From assembly GCA_947497145.1 (NCBI GenBank), contig CANMFQ010000003.1, forward strand, positions 248,001-312,000: DNA of 64,000 nt, given 5' to 3'. This document shows positions 28,622 to 37,766 of this stretch, piece by piece; the stretch's first letter is position 1, and each line of letters opens with the position of its first letter. Both the position numbers and the translations under genes were made by a program. Source of the stretch: an uncultured Flavobacteriaceae bacterium. Its GTDB lineage: Bacteria; Bacteroidota; Bacteroidia; Flavobacteriales; Flavobacteriaceae. Below the pieces are notes generated by a model. That model did no database searches and was not told the DNA's origin. It saw only the letters and a list, made by a program, of their open reading frames with translations.

Positions 28622-28653
28622 CAATAATAATATACATTGCCTAAGACAATTAG

Positions 28654-29562
28654 TTATTCATCCTCATCCTCATCTTCAAACTTGTTTTTAGCCATTCTAC
28701 TTCTGTCTTTCTTAACATTTTCAAGGCTAAACTCAAATTTATCACCATCATGATCAAAAGCTAACATTTCTTTACTGCTTATTTTATCCAAATTCTGTAA
28801 AGATTCAAATTTATTATTTTGTATTTGCAGTATTTGTAAGTTTGATAATTGTGCGAACTCTTCCGGTATAGCTCCTCCAAATTGATTATTTGCCAACACC
28901 AATTCTTTTAGCTTCGACAAGCCACCAATCTCAGAAGGAATATCTCCTTCCAGCGCATTGTCATAAAGACCAAGACTTTCAAGACGACCAAGGCTTCCTA
29001 AAGAATTTGGAATCTTTCCTTTGAAATTATTACTTGACAAATTCAAAACCCGCAACTGCTTTAACTCACCCATACTATCAGGAAGGTTTCCATCTAAAAA
29101 GTTATTAAATGCGGTGAATTCAACCAAGTCTTTTAAGTTTCCAATATTACTAGGAAGGCTACCTTTAATTCTGTTCATTTCAAGTTTCAAAACCTTCAAT
29201 TTTGTAAGGTTAGCTATACCTTGTGGTAGCACCCCTGTGAGGTTATTAAAAACCAAATTTAAATGTGTTAAATGCTTTAATTCAGCAATTTCGTTGGGTA
29301 TAATTCCACTTAAATTGTTCTTAAAAAGATTGAGTTCTACTACATGACCATTTGCTATTTTAACTCCAGACCAAGTAGACGGGCTGGCGCTCAAGTCCCA
29401 AGAACGCTCCCAATTATCTCCATTGGTTGTATTATATAAAGCTACTAGAGCATCTTTCTCAGCTTTTGAAATTTGAGCGTTTACTGCACCTATACTTACA
29501 AAGAACATACATAAGGCTGTAAGCATAATAGGCCATTTACTGTTTTGTTTTTTTAAATTCAT
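28654..29562 (-). CDS. Secreted plant-type leucine-rich-repeat protein (second of pair)
   Basis: A 302-residue exported protein: signal sequence ending near residue 29 (VSIGAVNAQ), then an N-cap with ALVALYNTTNGDNWERSWDL and WSGVKI, then about eight repeats of the 24-residue plant-type pattern LxxLxxLNLxxNxLxGxIPxxIGxL (for example LKHLTHLNLVFNNLTGVLPQGI). The C-terminus is charged and acidic (EDEDEDE). No membrane anchor, catalytic motif or T9SS sorting domain. LRR solenoids bind proteins or glycans. It follows a similar gene after 27 bases; the two are paralogues from an old duplication. Confidence 0.88.
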   Translation of the reverse strand: MNLKKQNSKWPIMLTALCMFFVSIGAVNAQISKAEKDALVALYNTTNGDNWERSWDLSASPSTWSGVKIANGHVVELNLFKNNLSGIIPNEIAELKHLTHLNLVFNNLTGVLPQGIANLTKLKVLKLEMNRIKGSLPSNIGNLKDLVEFTAFNNFLDGNLPDSMGELKQLRVLNLSSNNFKGKIPNSLGSLGRLESLGLYDNALEGDIPSEIGGLSKLKELVLANNQFGGAIPEEFAQLSNLQILQIQNNKFESLQNLDKISSKEMLAFDHDGDKFEFSLENVKKDRSRMAKNKFEDEDEDE

Positions 29563-29589
29563 AGTGTTTGTATTTTATTGTTTATAGTT

Positions 29590-30486
29590 TTAGTCCTGAA
29601 AAATAATATCTGCCAATCGCGTATCTTTACGCTTCTTTTTGTCTTGAAAATTCATCCTAGTTTTTTGGCTATTTTCATCTAGCTCATCAACATCAATCAA
29701 GGCTATATTGGTTTGAACTGGAATACTATTTTGCAAGTGCCCTTGATCAAAGTTATTTTCTTGCAACTGTAAAACCTTTAATTTTGGTAATGAAAAAACG
29801 GTAGCGGGAAATTTACCGCTAAACCTATTTTCAGCAAGAACCAATGTTTGCAAATTTGACAGCTTATTAATTGAAGAAGGAACATCGCCCTGTATGTTAT
29901 TATCGGCAAGTTCTAAACGCTCCAAATCTTCAAGCAGACCAATTTCTTCAGGTATACGACCACCTATATTATTATCAGAAAAAGAAATAACCTTGAGTTT
30001 CTTAGCATCAGCGATACTCTTGGGAATTGTACCAGATATTTTGTTTGAAAAGAGATCAAAAATAACCAACCTTTTAAGGGCTCCTACTCCCTCAGGAATA
30101 GTACCTGACAATTTATTTTTACCAAGGCGAAGTACCAAGAGCTCTGATAATAATGAAATATTCTGTGGAATTTCGCCAGTAATGTGATTAAAGGCAAAGT
30201 TCAATACTTTTACTTTTTTTAAATCCCCTATCGATTCCGGAATTGTTCCGCGCAAATTATTGTTCATTAAACTTAACCCAACAACATGCTTATTTTTTAT
30301 TTCAACTCCTTGCCATGTAGTAACGTCAGCATCCAAGTTCCATGAATGATTCCATCCTAATCCATTAGTGCTATTATACAAATCAACAAGAGCTTGCTTT
30401 TCACTCTTAGGAATAGCAGCAAAAGCAAAATGATATGAAATCATCAATAATGTAAAGCAAAGTAACTTTTTCATTAGCTGGAGCAT
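29590..30486 (-). CDS. Secreted plant-type leucine-rich-repeat protein (first of pair)
   Basis: A 298-residue exported protein with a signal sequence (LLCFTLLMISYHFAFA) and the same layout as its downstream paralogue: N-cap ALVDLYNSTNGLGWNHSWNL and WQGVEI, then about eight plant-type repeats (LKKVKVLNFAFNHITGEIPQNI, LKRLVIFDLFSNKISGTIPKSI). The tail is basic rather than acidic (KKRKDTRLADIIFQD), the main difference from the other copy. Role unknown; protein or carbohydrate binding outside the cell is the usual inference. No cysteine caps are visible. The pair ends in a strong terminator. Confidence 0.88.
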   Translation of the reverse strand: MLQLMKKLLCFTLLMISYHFAFAAIPKSEKQALVDLYNSTNGLGWNHSWNLDADVTTWQGVEIKNKHVVGLSLMNNNLRGTIPESIGDLKKVKVLNFAFNHITGEIPQNISLLSELLVLRLGKNKLSGTIPEGVGALKRLVIFDLFSNKISGTIPKSIADAKKLKVISFSDNNIGGRIPEEIGLLEDLERLELADNNIQGDVPSSINKLSNLQTLVLAENRFSGKFPATVFSLPKLKVLQLQENNFDQGHLQNSIPVQTNIALIDVDELDENSQKTRMNFQDKKKRKDTRLADIIFQD

Positions 30487-30634
30487 ATTTTACGTAATAG
30501 AGAATTACCTTACAAAGTAACGTCTTTATTGCGATATACTACCAAAAAATTCGACAAACAGCACCCATCTAGCTGATTTTGTTGTGAAATACCTCTAAAC
30601 TGTTGTGTAAATACTACACTCAAATAATTTACAC

Positions 30635-32551
30635 CTACAAATTGACATTTTCTAATTCTGTAGTAAGCATTTCCCATTTTTTCATCAACTCTTCTAAGTC
30701 GGCTTTCTTTTGTTGATAGGTATCAAAAAAATTAGGTTTTGCAATAGTAGCATCATAATTGACCAATAAATCATGATCAATTACTTTTATTTCTTTTTCT
30801 AGTGAGGCAATGCTACTCTCAACAGTACTCAATTTATTTTTTAAGGATTTAATTTTTTTTTGATCTTTAAAACTTGGTTGGTCTTGTTTTATTTTTACTT
30901 TTTTTACGGCACTATTTTGTTTCTTTTCAATAGCCCTAAAATCTTCAACCTTTCTTTGCTCTAAATAAAAGTCAATATCTCCTAAATATTCTTTTATCTT
31001 ACGATCTTTAAACTCGTATACCTTATTGGTTAACCCTTGAAGAAAATCACGATCGTGAGACACTAAAATAAGCGTGCCTTCAAAGTTTTGTAGCGCCTGT
31101 TTTAGTACATTTTTAGATTTGATATCTAGGTGATTTGTAGGCTCATCCATTACCAACACGTTAAACGGTTGTAACAGCATCTTTGCCAAAGCTAATCTAT
31201 TTCGTTCACCTCCTGAAAGTACCTTTACGTATTTTTCAACCTCATCACCTCTAAAAAGAAAAGACCCTAAAATATCACGTACTTTGCTTCTATTCTTTTC
31301 ATTTGCAGCATCAATCATAGTATCTAAAATAGTCTTATTACCATCTAAATACTCGGCTTGATTTTGGGCAAAATATCCAATTTGTACATTGTGCCCCAAC
31401 TTCATATGCCCTTCACAAGCCAAATCGCCTACGATAATTTTTGCCAAAGTTGATTTTCCTTGCCCATTTTGACCTACGAAGGCCGTTTTACTATCACGCT
31501 CTATCAACAAATTGATGTTTTGCAATACATGATGATCACCATAACTTTTTGAAAGTTCTTCAATCTCCACAACTACTTTACCCGGAGTAATTGAAATAGG
31601 AAAGCGTAAATTCATGACACTGTTATCATCTTCGTCAACCTCAATACGCTCAATTTTATCAAGCTTTTTAATAAGCGATTGTGCCATTGATGCTTTGGTA
31701 GATTTTGCTCTAAATTTTTCAATCAATCGCTCTGCCTGTTGAATTTCTTTTTCCTGATTTTTTTGCGCATTCAACTGTTGTTGTTTCATCTCATTACGCA
31801 ACACCAAGTACTTGGAATAAGGCTTGTTATAATCATAAATACGACCCAATGAAATTTCAATGGTTCTATTGGTCACATTATCTAAAAACATTTTATCATG
31901 CGACACAATAACTACTGCCCCAGTATACCCTTTTAAAAAATTTTCTAACCAAATTATAGATTCTATATCTAAGTGGTTGGTAGGCTCATCTAATAGCAGT
32001 ACATCATTGCTTTGAAGTAATAATTTAGCTAATTCAATACGCATACGCCAGCCACCAGAAAAGGTATCTGTTTTCTTATCAAAATCTTCACGTCTAAAAC
32101 CAAGACCTTGTAATATTTTTTCAGTTTCTCCTTGGTAATTATAACCTCCTAAAATCTCATAATGATGCGTAACATCATTTAAATCAATAATGAGCTGATT
32201 ATACCCTTCGCTTTCATAATCGGTTCGCTCAACCAATTGATGATTAATTTCATCTAAGCGAAGCTCTAAACTCTTAATTTCTTCAAAGGCCTGATAGGCT
32301 TCTTCTAAAACGGTACGCCCTTGCTCAAAATCTATATCTTGGCGCAAAAAGCCAATTTTCACATCCTTCTCCATGGCGATAGTACCAGAATCATACGCCA
32401 TATCTTTGGTAAGCAGTTTCAACAAAGTTGATTTTCCTGCTCCGTTTTTTCCAATAAGCCCTACGCGATCGCCCCCATTTAATCGAAACGATATTTCTTC
32501 AAAAAGATACTCGCCTCCAAAAGAAACGGAAAGGTTGTGAATGTTTAGCAT
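30635..32551 (-). CDS. ABC-F family ATP-binding protein
   Basis: A 638-residue cytoplasmic twin-ATPase without membrane domain. Walker A motifs: GLIGKNGAGKSTLL (about residue 33) and AFVGQNGQGKSTLA; signature motifs SGGWRMRIELA and SGGERNRLALA; Walker B DEPTNHLD twice. The linker carries charged helices with KSTKASMAQS, and the C-terminal 80 residues form a coiled coil (IKSLKNKLSTVESSIASLEKEIK), as in Uup/YheS/YfmR-type proteins. ABC-F proteins act on ribosomes stalled in translation; specific resistance types cannot be separated by eye, and this looks like a housekeeping member. Divergent from the DUF983 gene. Confidence 0.93.
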   Translation of the reverse strand: MLNIHNLSVSFGGEYLFEEISFRLNGGDRVGLIGKNGAGKSTLLKLLTKDMAYDSGTIAMEKDVKIGFLRQDIDFEQGRTVLEEAYQAFEEIKSLELRLDEINHQLVERTDYESEGYNQLIIDLNDVTHHYEILGGYNYQGETEKILQGLGFRREDFDKKTDTFSGGWRMRIELAKLLLQSNDVLLLDEPTNHLDIESIIWLENFLKGYTGAVVIVSHDKMFLDNVTNRTIEISLGRIYDYNKPYSKYLVLRNEMKQQQLNAQKNQEKEIQQAERLIEKFRAKSTKASMAQSLIKKLDKIERIEVDEDDNSVMNLRFPISITPGKVVVEIEELSKSYGDHHVLQNINLLIERDSKTAFVGQNGQGKSTLAKIIVGDLACEGHMKLGHNVQIGYFAQNQAEYLDGNKTILDTMIDAANEKNRSKVRDILGSFLFRGDEVEKYVKVLSGGERNRLALAKMLLQPFNVLVMDEPTNHLDIKSKNVLKQALQNFEGTLILVSHDRDFLQGLTNKVYEFKDRKIKEYLGDIDFYLEQRKVEDFRAIEKKQNSAVKKVKIKQDQPSFKDQKKIKSLKNKLSTVESSIASLEKEIKVIDHDLLVNYDATIAKPNFFDTYQQKKADLEELMKKWEMLTTELENVNL

Positions 32552-32681
32552 AATATGATTTAAAAATTTACAATTAAAAGGTAAAAAAAAGTCTCGAAAA
32601 TCAGCTTTAGAATTTCAATTTATGACTTTTATTACCCATAAAATTAAGGGCATTGTTTACTTTTACACAAAGATTTTGCAA

Positions 32682-33071
32682 ATGTTAAAAAAAGGAAACA
32701 AACTATACAGTATTTTAACAGGAAGTTGCCCAAAATGTCATGAAGAAAGCATGTATATTGCAAAAAACCCCTACAAATATGGCCATCTTTTTAAAATGCA
32801 CGAACGTTGTTCCCATTGCAATACAAAATATAAGATTGAACCTTCTTTCTTTTATGGCGCAATGTATGTTAGTTATGGCGTAGGCATTGCATTTGCTGTT
32901 GCTGCTTTTGTCATTGCTAAAGTATTTTTAGGCGCCGGACTCATCACCTCCTTTATCGCTATTGTTGCTACCATGATTGGTTTTATGCCCGTTATCATTC
33001 GCCTATCACGAAATATTTGGATAAATTTCTTTTTTAAATACGACCCAAACGCGGCTGAAGTCAACTCTTAA
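32682..33071 (+). CDS. DUF983-family membrane protein with zinc-ribbon-like cysteines
   Basis: A 129-residue protein starting MLKKGNKLYSILTGSCPKCHEESMY, the usual start of Bacteroidota DUF983 proteins. The frame is open from ATG 32622, but the extra 20 residues are not typical and contain a TACTTTTA promoter-like box, so I use ATG 32682. Two CxxC pairs (CPKC and CSHC) suggest a zinc ribbon, followed by two membrane helices (GVGIAFAVAAFVIAKVFLG and LITSFIAIVATMIGFMPVII). Function unknown; it may be a membrane-tethered metal or redox protein. Its end overlaps the convergent oxidoreductase gene by 11 bases. Confidence 0.8.
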   Translation: MLKKGNKLYSILTGSCPKCHEESMYIAKNPYKYGHLFKMHERCSHCNTKYKIEPSFFYGAMYVSYGVGIAFAVAAFVIAKVFLGAGLITSFIAIVATMIGFMPVIIRLSRNIWINFFFKYDPNAAEVNS

Positions 33072-34116
33072 AATACTTTTTTTCAAAACGAGCAATATCA
33101 ATTGCTGAATCAGGCTTTTGATTATTTTCTATTAAACGAAACAATTGCTCAGCAGCATAAGGAGCAATCATAACACCACGCGAGCCAAAGCCATTTAAAA
33201 TATAAAGCTTATCATGCACAGGATGCTGACCCAGCAAAGGTCTTCTATCAGTAACCGTAGGACGTACGCCTGCCAATTGATCAATAACTTGGTACTTGCA
33301 TTTTATAATGGCATCTAATTTTTGCTGTAATTCTTCTCTTGAAGCCTCCGTAGGAAGGTTGGTCGTATCTTTCCACTTATAGGTTGCCCCTACCCGATAC
33401 ACATCGTTTTCCCATGGAATTATAAATACAGATGATTTTATGGCGTTCGTTTCTTTTAAATCTGGTGCCTTTATAACCAAATATTCGCCCTTGGTACTGG
33501 TTAAGGGTAAGTAGCTAAAAAAAGGATTGCTCTTAGCCCCAAAACCTTCTGCAAAAATAATTCGTTTGGCTTTTAATGTTTTATACCTTACACAATCAGC
33601 AGTGATTTGTAGTGCATCAAAATCAAAAGTTTCTTGCCAAAATATATTTTTGGAAAGCAGCAATTTTTGATACGCAGCTATTAGTAGCGCAGTATCAACT
33701 TTACCCGTACCCAATACTTCGCCATACCCCAAAGGAGCATCAACGCAAGGGTTTACATTCTTGATAAGGGTTGGCGATAAAAACCCTCCAACTCCTTTTT
33801 TATCAATTGCCTCAAACCACAAGTTTTGCTCCTCTACAGAAGCAAATCGTCTTAAAACCGGAAACTGATAAATCAATTTAACGTTTAACCTATGTTCTAA
33901 AGACGTGTAAAAAGGTAGTAATTGTTCAAATTGCTCTTTGGCCTTCCAAGCTAAGGTAAAACGTTTTAAAATAACCGGGTTATAAAGCCCTCCAGCTACA
34001 ATAGAAGACGTTTGTGATGTATCACTTATAACGGCATAGGTTTTACCGCTTTTTTCTAATTGCTCGCAAAAAGAAACTCCTGCAAGCCCTAAGCCTACTA
34101 CTAAATAATCTAACAT
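33061..34116 (-). CDS. FAD-dependent amino-acid-oxidase-type oxidoreductase
   Basis: A 351-residue flavoprotein of the DAO (glycine/D-amino acid oxidase) family. N-terminal dinucleotide-binding motif VVGLGLAGVSFCEQL, substrate-side segment GGLYNPVILKRFTLAW, middle IFAEGFGAKSNPFF and C-terminal FAD-contact motif LYILNGFGSRGVMIAPYAAEQL. Substrate unknown; MnmC-like or D-amino-acid oxidation are possible relatives. Located after the gld terminator on the same strand. A TAACTTTG box ends only four bases before the ATG (34121-34128), hinting at a leaderless transcript. Confidence 0.88.
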   Translation of the reverse strand: MLDYLVVGLGLAGVSFCEQLEKSGKTYAVISDTSQTSSIVAGGLYNPVILKRFTLAWKAKEQFEQLLPFYTSLEHRLNVKLIYQFPVLRRFASVEEQNLWFEAIDKKGVGGFLSPTLIKNVNPCVDAPLGYGEVLGTGKVDTALLIAAYQKLLLSKNIFWQETFDFDALQITADCVRYKTLKAKRIIFAEGFGAKSNPFFSYLPLTSTKGEYLVIKAPDLKETNAIKSSVFIIPWENDVYRVGATYKWKDTTNLPTEASREELQQKLDAIIKCKYQVIDQLAGVRPTVTDRRPLLGQHPVHDKLYILNGFGSRGVMIAPYAAEQLFRLIENNQKPDSAIDIARFEKKYFKS

Positions 34117-34120
34117 AAGA

Positions 34121-34128
34121 CAAAGTTA
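34121..34128 (-). promoter_or_regulatory. -7 promoter element immediately before the FAD oxidoreductase start
   Basis: Minus-strand TAACTTTG matches TAnnTTTG and ends four bases before the ATG. A less perfect alternative, TACCCTTTG, lies at 34129-34137. If the first is used, the transcript would start at or next to the A of the ATG. Confidence 0.35.
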
Positions 34129-34252
34129 CAAAGGGTACTGCAATAAATAACACCAATTAAGAACTCACTTTTAGTTGTATCACTCTTTCGTATGAAGCAA
34201 ATGAGGAAAACAAACCTCAACAACCTCAATCCAAGCGTATAGAAGAATACAT

Positions 34253-34288
34253 CAAAAAAAAATCTCCAACGTTTCCGTTGAAGATTTT
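34253..34288 (-). terminator. Intrinsic terminator of the gldKLMN cluster
   Basis: Stem AAAATCTCCAACG / CGTTGAAGATTTT (13 positions, one mismatch) with TTTC loop; on the minus strand it is followed by nine T. It lies 28 bases after the gldN stop codon. Confidence 0.82.
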
Positions 34289-34315
34289 CACTATTAGATT
34301 AGGTATGAAAAAGTC

Positions 34316-35230
34316 TTAATAACTCCACATATCTTGTTCTCTATCTCTAATAACTTCTTTAATTCTTTTAGACTCTAAGAGTTGAAACAAGGCATTATCT
34401 GCAATGTAGGCGTTAATCTTTCGATCACCTTGAACATTGTCTTCTCTGTAAATAACACCATTAAATCTTCTTGAATTCAACAACATATCAAATGAAATTG
34501 GTTGTGCTGAATTACGTTGATTAAACACTTTAGCGTTATGAAGAATTTGACGTGCATCAGGATACCAAACCCAAAAAAGCTCAACTTTAGCATCTTGAAG
34601 ATCCATTGACTCATCATCAATAAAGTTAACATCAGGAGCAACTGGAGCAATACCCAATAAACGGTATTTCAATTCTCCTTGACGCTTATCAAAATACCAG
34701 ATACCTTTAATACGATATTCTTCAATATCAGCAGCTGAGAGCTCACGCTCATTGATATATTCATCAGAAATTTGTTCTCCCGCATTAAGTTGCTCAAAAC
34801 CGTAATCAGTTGTATCTCTTTTCTTTAAAGTAGCTTCTAGATCGCTAAAAACACGTTTTTCAGTAAAATATGAATCTACATAAACTTCCTTTAAGTTACC
34901 GTTTTTAATGTTTTTAATTAGCACATCATATAGCGACCTTCTATCTGGACCTATATCAATAGTATCTGTAGGATAGTACAAAGGGAAATTTACACGTTCA
35001 TCTAAATCGATAGTTTCCCATAGCGTCTTAGACCAAAGAATATCTCTATCATCAACATAACCATAATCTAAGGGTTTGTCATTCTCTATCGCTTTCTGAG
35101 CATCGGTTTTTATGCCAATCTCTTGGGGCTTTTTAGCGTTTAAGATGTTTGCCTGTGCCATGATAGAAACTGGCATTATGGTCAAAGCACCGATAAATAA
35201 AACGTTCTTCCAATTCATATTTGAATTCAT
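34316..35230 (-). CDS. gldN: Gliding motility / type IX secretion protein GldN
   Basis: A 304-residue periplasmic component of the T9SS trans-envelope core, which forms a ring with the lipoprotein GldK (PorN-PorK in Porphyromonas). Signal peptide residues 1-26 (LFIGALTIMPVSIMAQ). Family features include YVDDRDILWSKTLWETIDLDERVNFPLYYP, RSLYDVLIKNIKNGN and VELFWVWYPDARQILHNAKVFN. Length is normal. It is last in the gldK-L-M-N order and is followed by a strong terminator. A stable 10-bp hairpin sits between gldM and this gene. Confidence 0.97.
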   Translation of the reverse strand: MNSNMNWKNVLFIGALTIMPVSIMAQANILNAKKPQEIGIKTDAQKAIENDKPLDYGYVDDRDILWSKTLWETIDLDERVNFPLYYPTDTIDIGPDRRSLYDVLIKNIKNGNLKEVYVDSYFTEKRVFSDLEATLKKRDTTDYGFEQLNAGEQISDEYINERELSAADIEEYRIKGIWYFDKRQGELKYRLLGIAPVAPDVNFIDDESMDLQDAKVELFWVWYPDARQILHNAKVFNQRNSAQPISFDMLLNSRRFNGVIYREDNVQGDRKINAYIADNALFQLLESKRIKEVIRDREQDMWSY

Positions 35231-35238
35231 TTAAAATT

Positions 35239-35261
35239 ACCGAGCGACGATGTCGCTCGGT
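35239..35261 (-). other. Stem-loop between gldM and gldN
   Basis: Perfect 10-bp GC-rich stem (ACCGAGCGAC at 35239-35248 with GTCGCTCGGT at 35252-35261), three-base loop, in a 43-base gap of an AT-rich operon. On the minus strand it is followed by AATTTT, too weak for a full terminator, so partial attenuation or message stabilisation is likely. Confidence 0.65.
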
Positions 35262-35273
35262 TTCATTTATTAT

Positions 35274-36842
35274 TTAGTTTGTAATCTCCACAACTACCGG
35301 AGATACTTTTTTCAATTTATAACTCTTGTTATTACTAATGAAAGCATTAATATCAAAGATTTGAACAGCGTCGCCACGTTTTGCTCTTTTTAAAGCAGAC
35401 TTTGCTCTGGCATCTAATTTACCACCTTTTACAACAACTGTTGGCTGCCCTGGCACTTTAAATTTAAAGCCACTAACTCGTAGGTTTAAGTCAAAATCAA
35501 AATCTTCTAAAACGGCACCAACTGTAGATTTTTCTAAGTTCGCTCTTGGCATTTTTGTACTACCTGTTTCACCTCTAATAGAACCAGAAGGTCTTGGAAT
35601 ATCTTTAATTCTAAATTCAGAATTAGAAGAAACTCGTTGCCCATCAGGTAAGGTACCAGAAGCAGTAATCTTAACTGTTCTACCTTTACCGGGGTTCATA
35701 ACATATTTGCTACCTGAGCTTTTTGTAAGTCCAGGCGCTGAAGCCGAAACCTTATTGTTTGGAATACCAGGAATAGAGATAGACATTGGGTTGGCAACCC
35801 CACGATATACCACATTCATTTTATCCGCTGCTATTAAAGCTGCATTTGGCTTAGAAATAGTTGCAAAACCATTATTTACTTTTACAGGAATTTCATTACC
35901 ATCTTGCATGAAGAAAATTTCGCCTGCAACAGTGTGATCACCAGGAGCACCAGCACCTATTAGTAATTTCACACCACCAGCTTCTAGTTTATAGTCTTTA
36001 CCTTCTGATAATTTTCTACCATCAAGCGTTAACTCTGCTCTAATTGGTGTAGAAGAATTATCTGTTTTACTAATGATAATTTTACCATCATACTTTTCTC
36101 CACTGTAAAAAGCAGATTTAGAAGCATTAAGCGAGGTAGCGAAATTTTTCAATGAAACTTGCTCAGTTAACTCACCAGCTAACATTGATTTTAAAGCATC
36201 TTCTTCAGTAGCCTTAATATCAGCTTGTAAAGCCGTTAATTTTGTTAATGAAGCAACTAATGGAAAACGCTCATAATGATAGTTTATCCAGTCTACTTTT
36301 TCACCACTTCTATTGGTTACTTTGCCATTCTCATCACCTGTTTGAAAGCGCGCTAAAACATTATCTTTAACATCTTTCATTTGTGGTGGAAGAATTTTAA
36401 TAACACCATCGCGGTAGTTTTCAAGCCTCTTCAAGAAATCTTCTCCTTCAGGTGTCAAATTATCCCCTTGAAAGAACTTTCCATCTAAAAAGTCTGACTT
36501 ATCCATTACCTGATAATCCGTTGGATCTTCAACATCTTTTAACATACCGTCTTTCAGAGATTGTAGGTAATCAAAATACTCCTGAGACATTTGTTTTATT
36601 TGACCTGCTTTAGCATATAAATCGCCATATTTTGCAGCATCTTCATTTGCCTTGGTACTTAAACCGTCTAAGAAAGCTAGGTTACTTTCTGTAGTTTTCG
36701 CGTTAGAAGCTTCCATTTTTACATTCATTAATCCGAATGCAGCTAGAACTTCTTTACTCATATTTAGGGCCAACATCGCGATGAAGATCAAATACATAAG
36801 ATTGATCATCTTCTGACGTGGTGTAGCTTTTCCTCCTGCCAT
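35274..36842 (-). CDS. gldM: Gliding motility / type IX secretion motor protein GldM
   Basis: A 522-residue inner-membrane protein whose single N-terminal helix (about residues 13-38, LMYLIFIAMLALNMSKEVL) packs in the GldL motor and whose long periplasmic part (four beta-rich domains in known structures) reaches the GldK/GldN ring. The start MAGGKATPRQKMINLMYL is the family hallmark. Domain D1 covers the helical region to about 220 and the rest is beta-rich, including GVANPMSISIPGIPNNKVSAS and TKMPRANLEKSTVGAVLEDF. GldLM converts proton motive force into rotation for gliding and secretion. Gap to gldL is 56 bases. Confidence 0.97.
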   Translation of the reverse strand: MAGGKATPRQKMINLMYLIFIAMLALNMSKEVLAAFGLMNVKMEASNAKTTESNLAFLDGLSTKANEDAAKYGDLYAKAGQIKQMSQEYFDYLQSLKDGMLKDVEDPTDYQVMDKSDFLDGKFFQGDNLTPEGEDFLKRLENYRDGVIKILPPQMKDVKDNVLARFQTGDENGKVTNRSGEKVDWINYHYERFPLVASLTKLTALQADIKATEEDALKSMLAGELTEQVSLKNFATSLNASKSAFYSGEKYDGKIIISKTDNSSTPIRAELTLDGRKLSEGKDYKLEAGGVKLLIGAGAPGDHTVAGEIFFMQDGNEIPVKVNNGFATISKPNAALIAADKMNVVYRGVANPMSISIPGIPNNKVSASAPGLTKSSGSKYVMNPGKGRTVKITASGTLPDGQRVSSNSEFRIKDIPRPSGSIRGETGSTKMPRANLEKSTVGAVLEDFDFDLNLRVSGFKFKVPGQPTVVVKGGKLDARAKSALKRAKRGDAVQIFDINAFISNNKSYKLKKVSPVVVEITN

Positions 36843-36898
36843 TTTTTTCTAATTAGTTTTAATTATTATTCGATTTGGGGTGTTATCACTAAAACTGA

Positions 36899-37552
36899 TT
36901 AGTTTCTTGTCATTGCGGTTAACATTCCTCCGTAAACACCGTTCAATGAAGAAAGGTTGGTAGCTAAAGATTGCATTTGCTCTTTTAAAGCAGCTGCATT
37001 TTGCAATTGCTCTTCATTAACAGATGCCTGTTTGCTAGCACTTTCTAATTGTACTTTATACAAGCTGTTTAACGATTCCATCTGAGCGGCAGCTTGTACC
37101 ATTTCATCAGAATACTTACGTGTAGATTCCATTGCATCTACCGTAGGAGCGATGCCTTTTGCTGCACCTTCAAAATTTCTAATACTAGAACCTAAACTTT
37201 CCATAAGCTGTGCATCAACACCAGCTTCTGCCAAAAGGTTGTCTAATTTTGCTGATAATGAAGCTTCTGCTTCTTTAACCTCAGCCATTTCGTTTTTCTT
37301 TGCTCCTGTTGAAGCTCCACCCGCTAATTCAGGGTATACCAATGACCAATCATATTCGTCATCGACAGGTTCAAATGCACTAATAGCAAAAATAAGTGCT
37401 TCGGTAATAAGACCTATTGCTAGAAGAAGACCCCCAGTAAGTGGACCAAATTCCCAGTGTAAAATTTTGAATAACGCACCAATAATTACTACTGACGCCC
37501 CAAGGCCATAGGCCATATTAAATAATTTTTTTGTTGATTTTGACTGTGCCAT
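36899..37552 (-). CDS. gldL: Gliding motility / type IX secretion motor protein GldL
   Basis: A 217-residue inner-membrane proton-channel subunit. Two membrane helices: about residues 14-31 (AYGLGASVVIIGALFKIL) and 36-59 (GPLTGGLLLAIGLITEALIF). Glu51 in GLITEALIF aligns with the glutamate (Glu49 in Flavobacterium johnsoniae) needed for proton-driven rotation. The cytoplasmic C-terminal domain is helical and coiled-coil-like. Five copies pair with two GldM in known complexes. It is separated from gldK by 214 bases, unusually wide for this cluster, so it may also have its own promoter, which I could not identify. Confidence 0.97.
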   Translation of the reverse strand: MAQSKSTKKLFNMAYGLGASVVIIGALFKILHWEFGPLTGGLLLAIGLITEALIFAISAFEPVDDEYDWSLVYPELAGGASTGAKKNEMAEVKEAEASLSAKLDNLLAEAGVDAQLMESLGSSIRNFEGAAKGIAPTVDAMESTRKYSDEMVQAAAQMESLNSLYKVQLESASKQASVNEEQLQNAAALKEQMQSLATNLSSLNGVYGGMLTAMTRN

Positions 37553-37766
37553 AATTAAATTTTAAAATTGAAATTAATATAAAGATTTGGTTAAGGTTTT
37601 TTCCGAACTATTCGAAAAATTTATTTTACTATTTTATGTTTTTATGTTTTGCTCAATGTATCATAATTCATTTCATTAAAAACTAACGATTTAAATTTCA
37701 ACACTTGACTGTAGGTTTATATACAAAACATACATCTATTATATGCCGGTTTTAATTCTGTACTTC

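Noticed and set aside
30605-30634. GTGTAAAT / ATTTACAC inverted repeat just after the ABC-F stop
   Set aside because: 8-bp AT-rich stem, 14-base loop and no T run; too weak to call a terminator.
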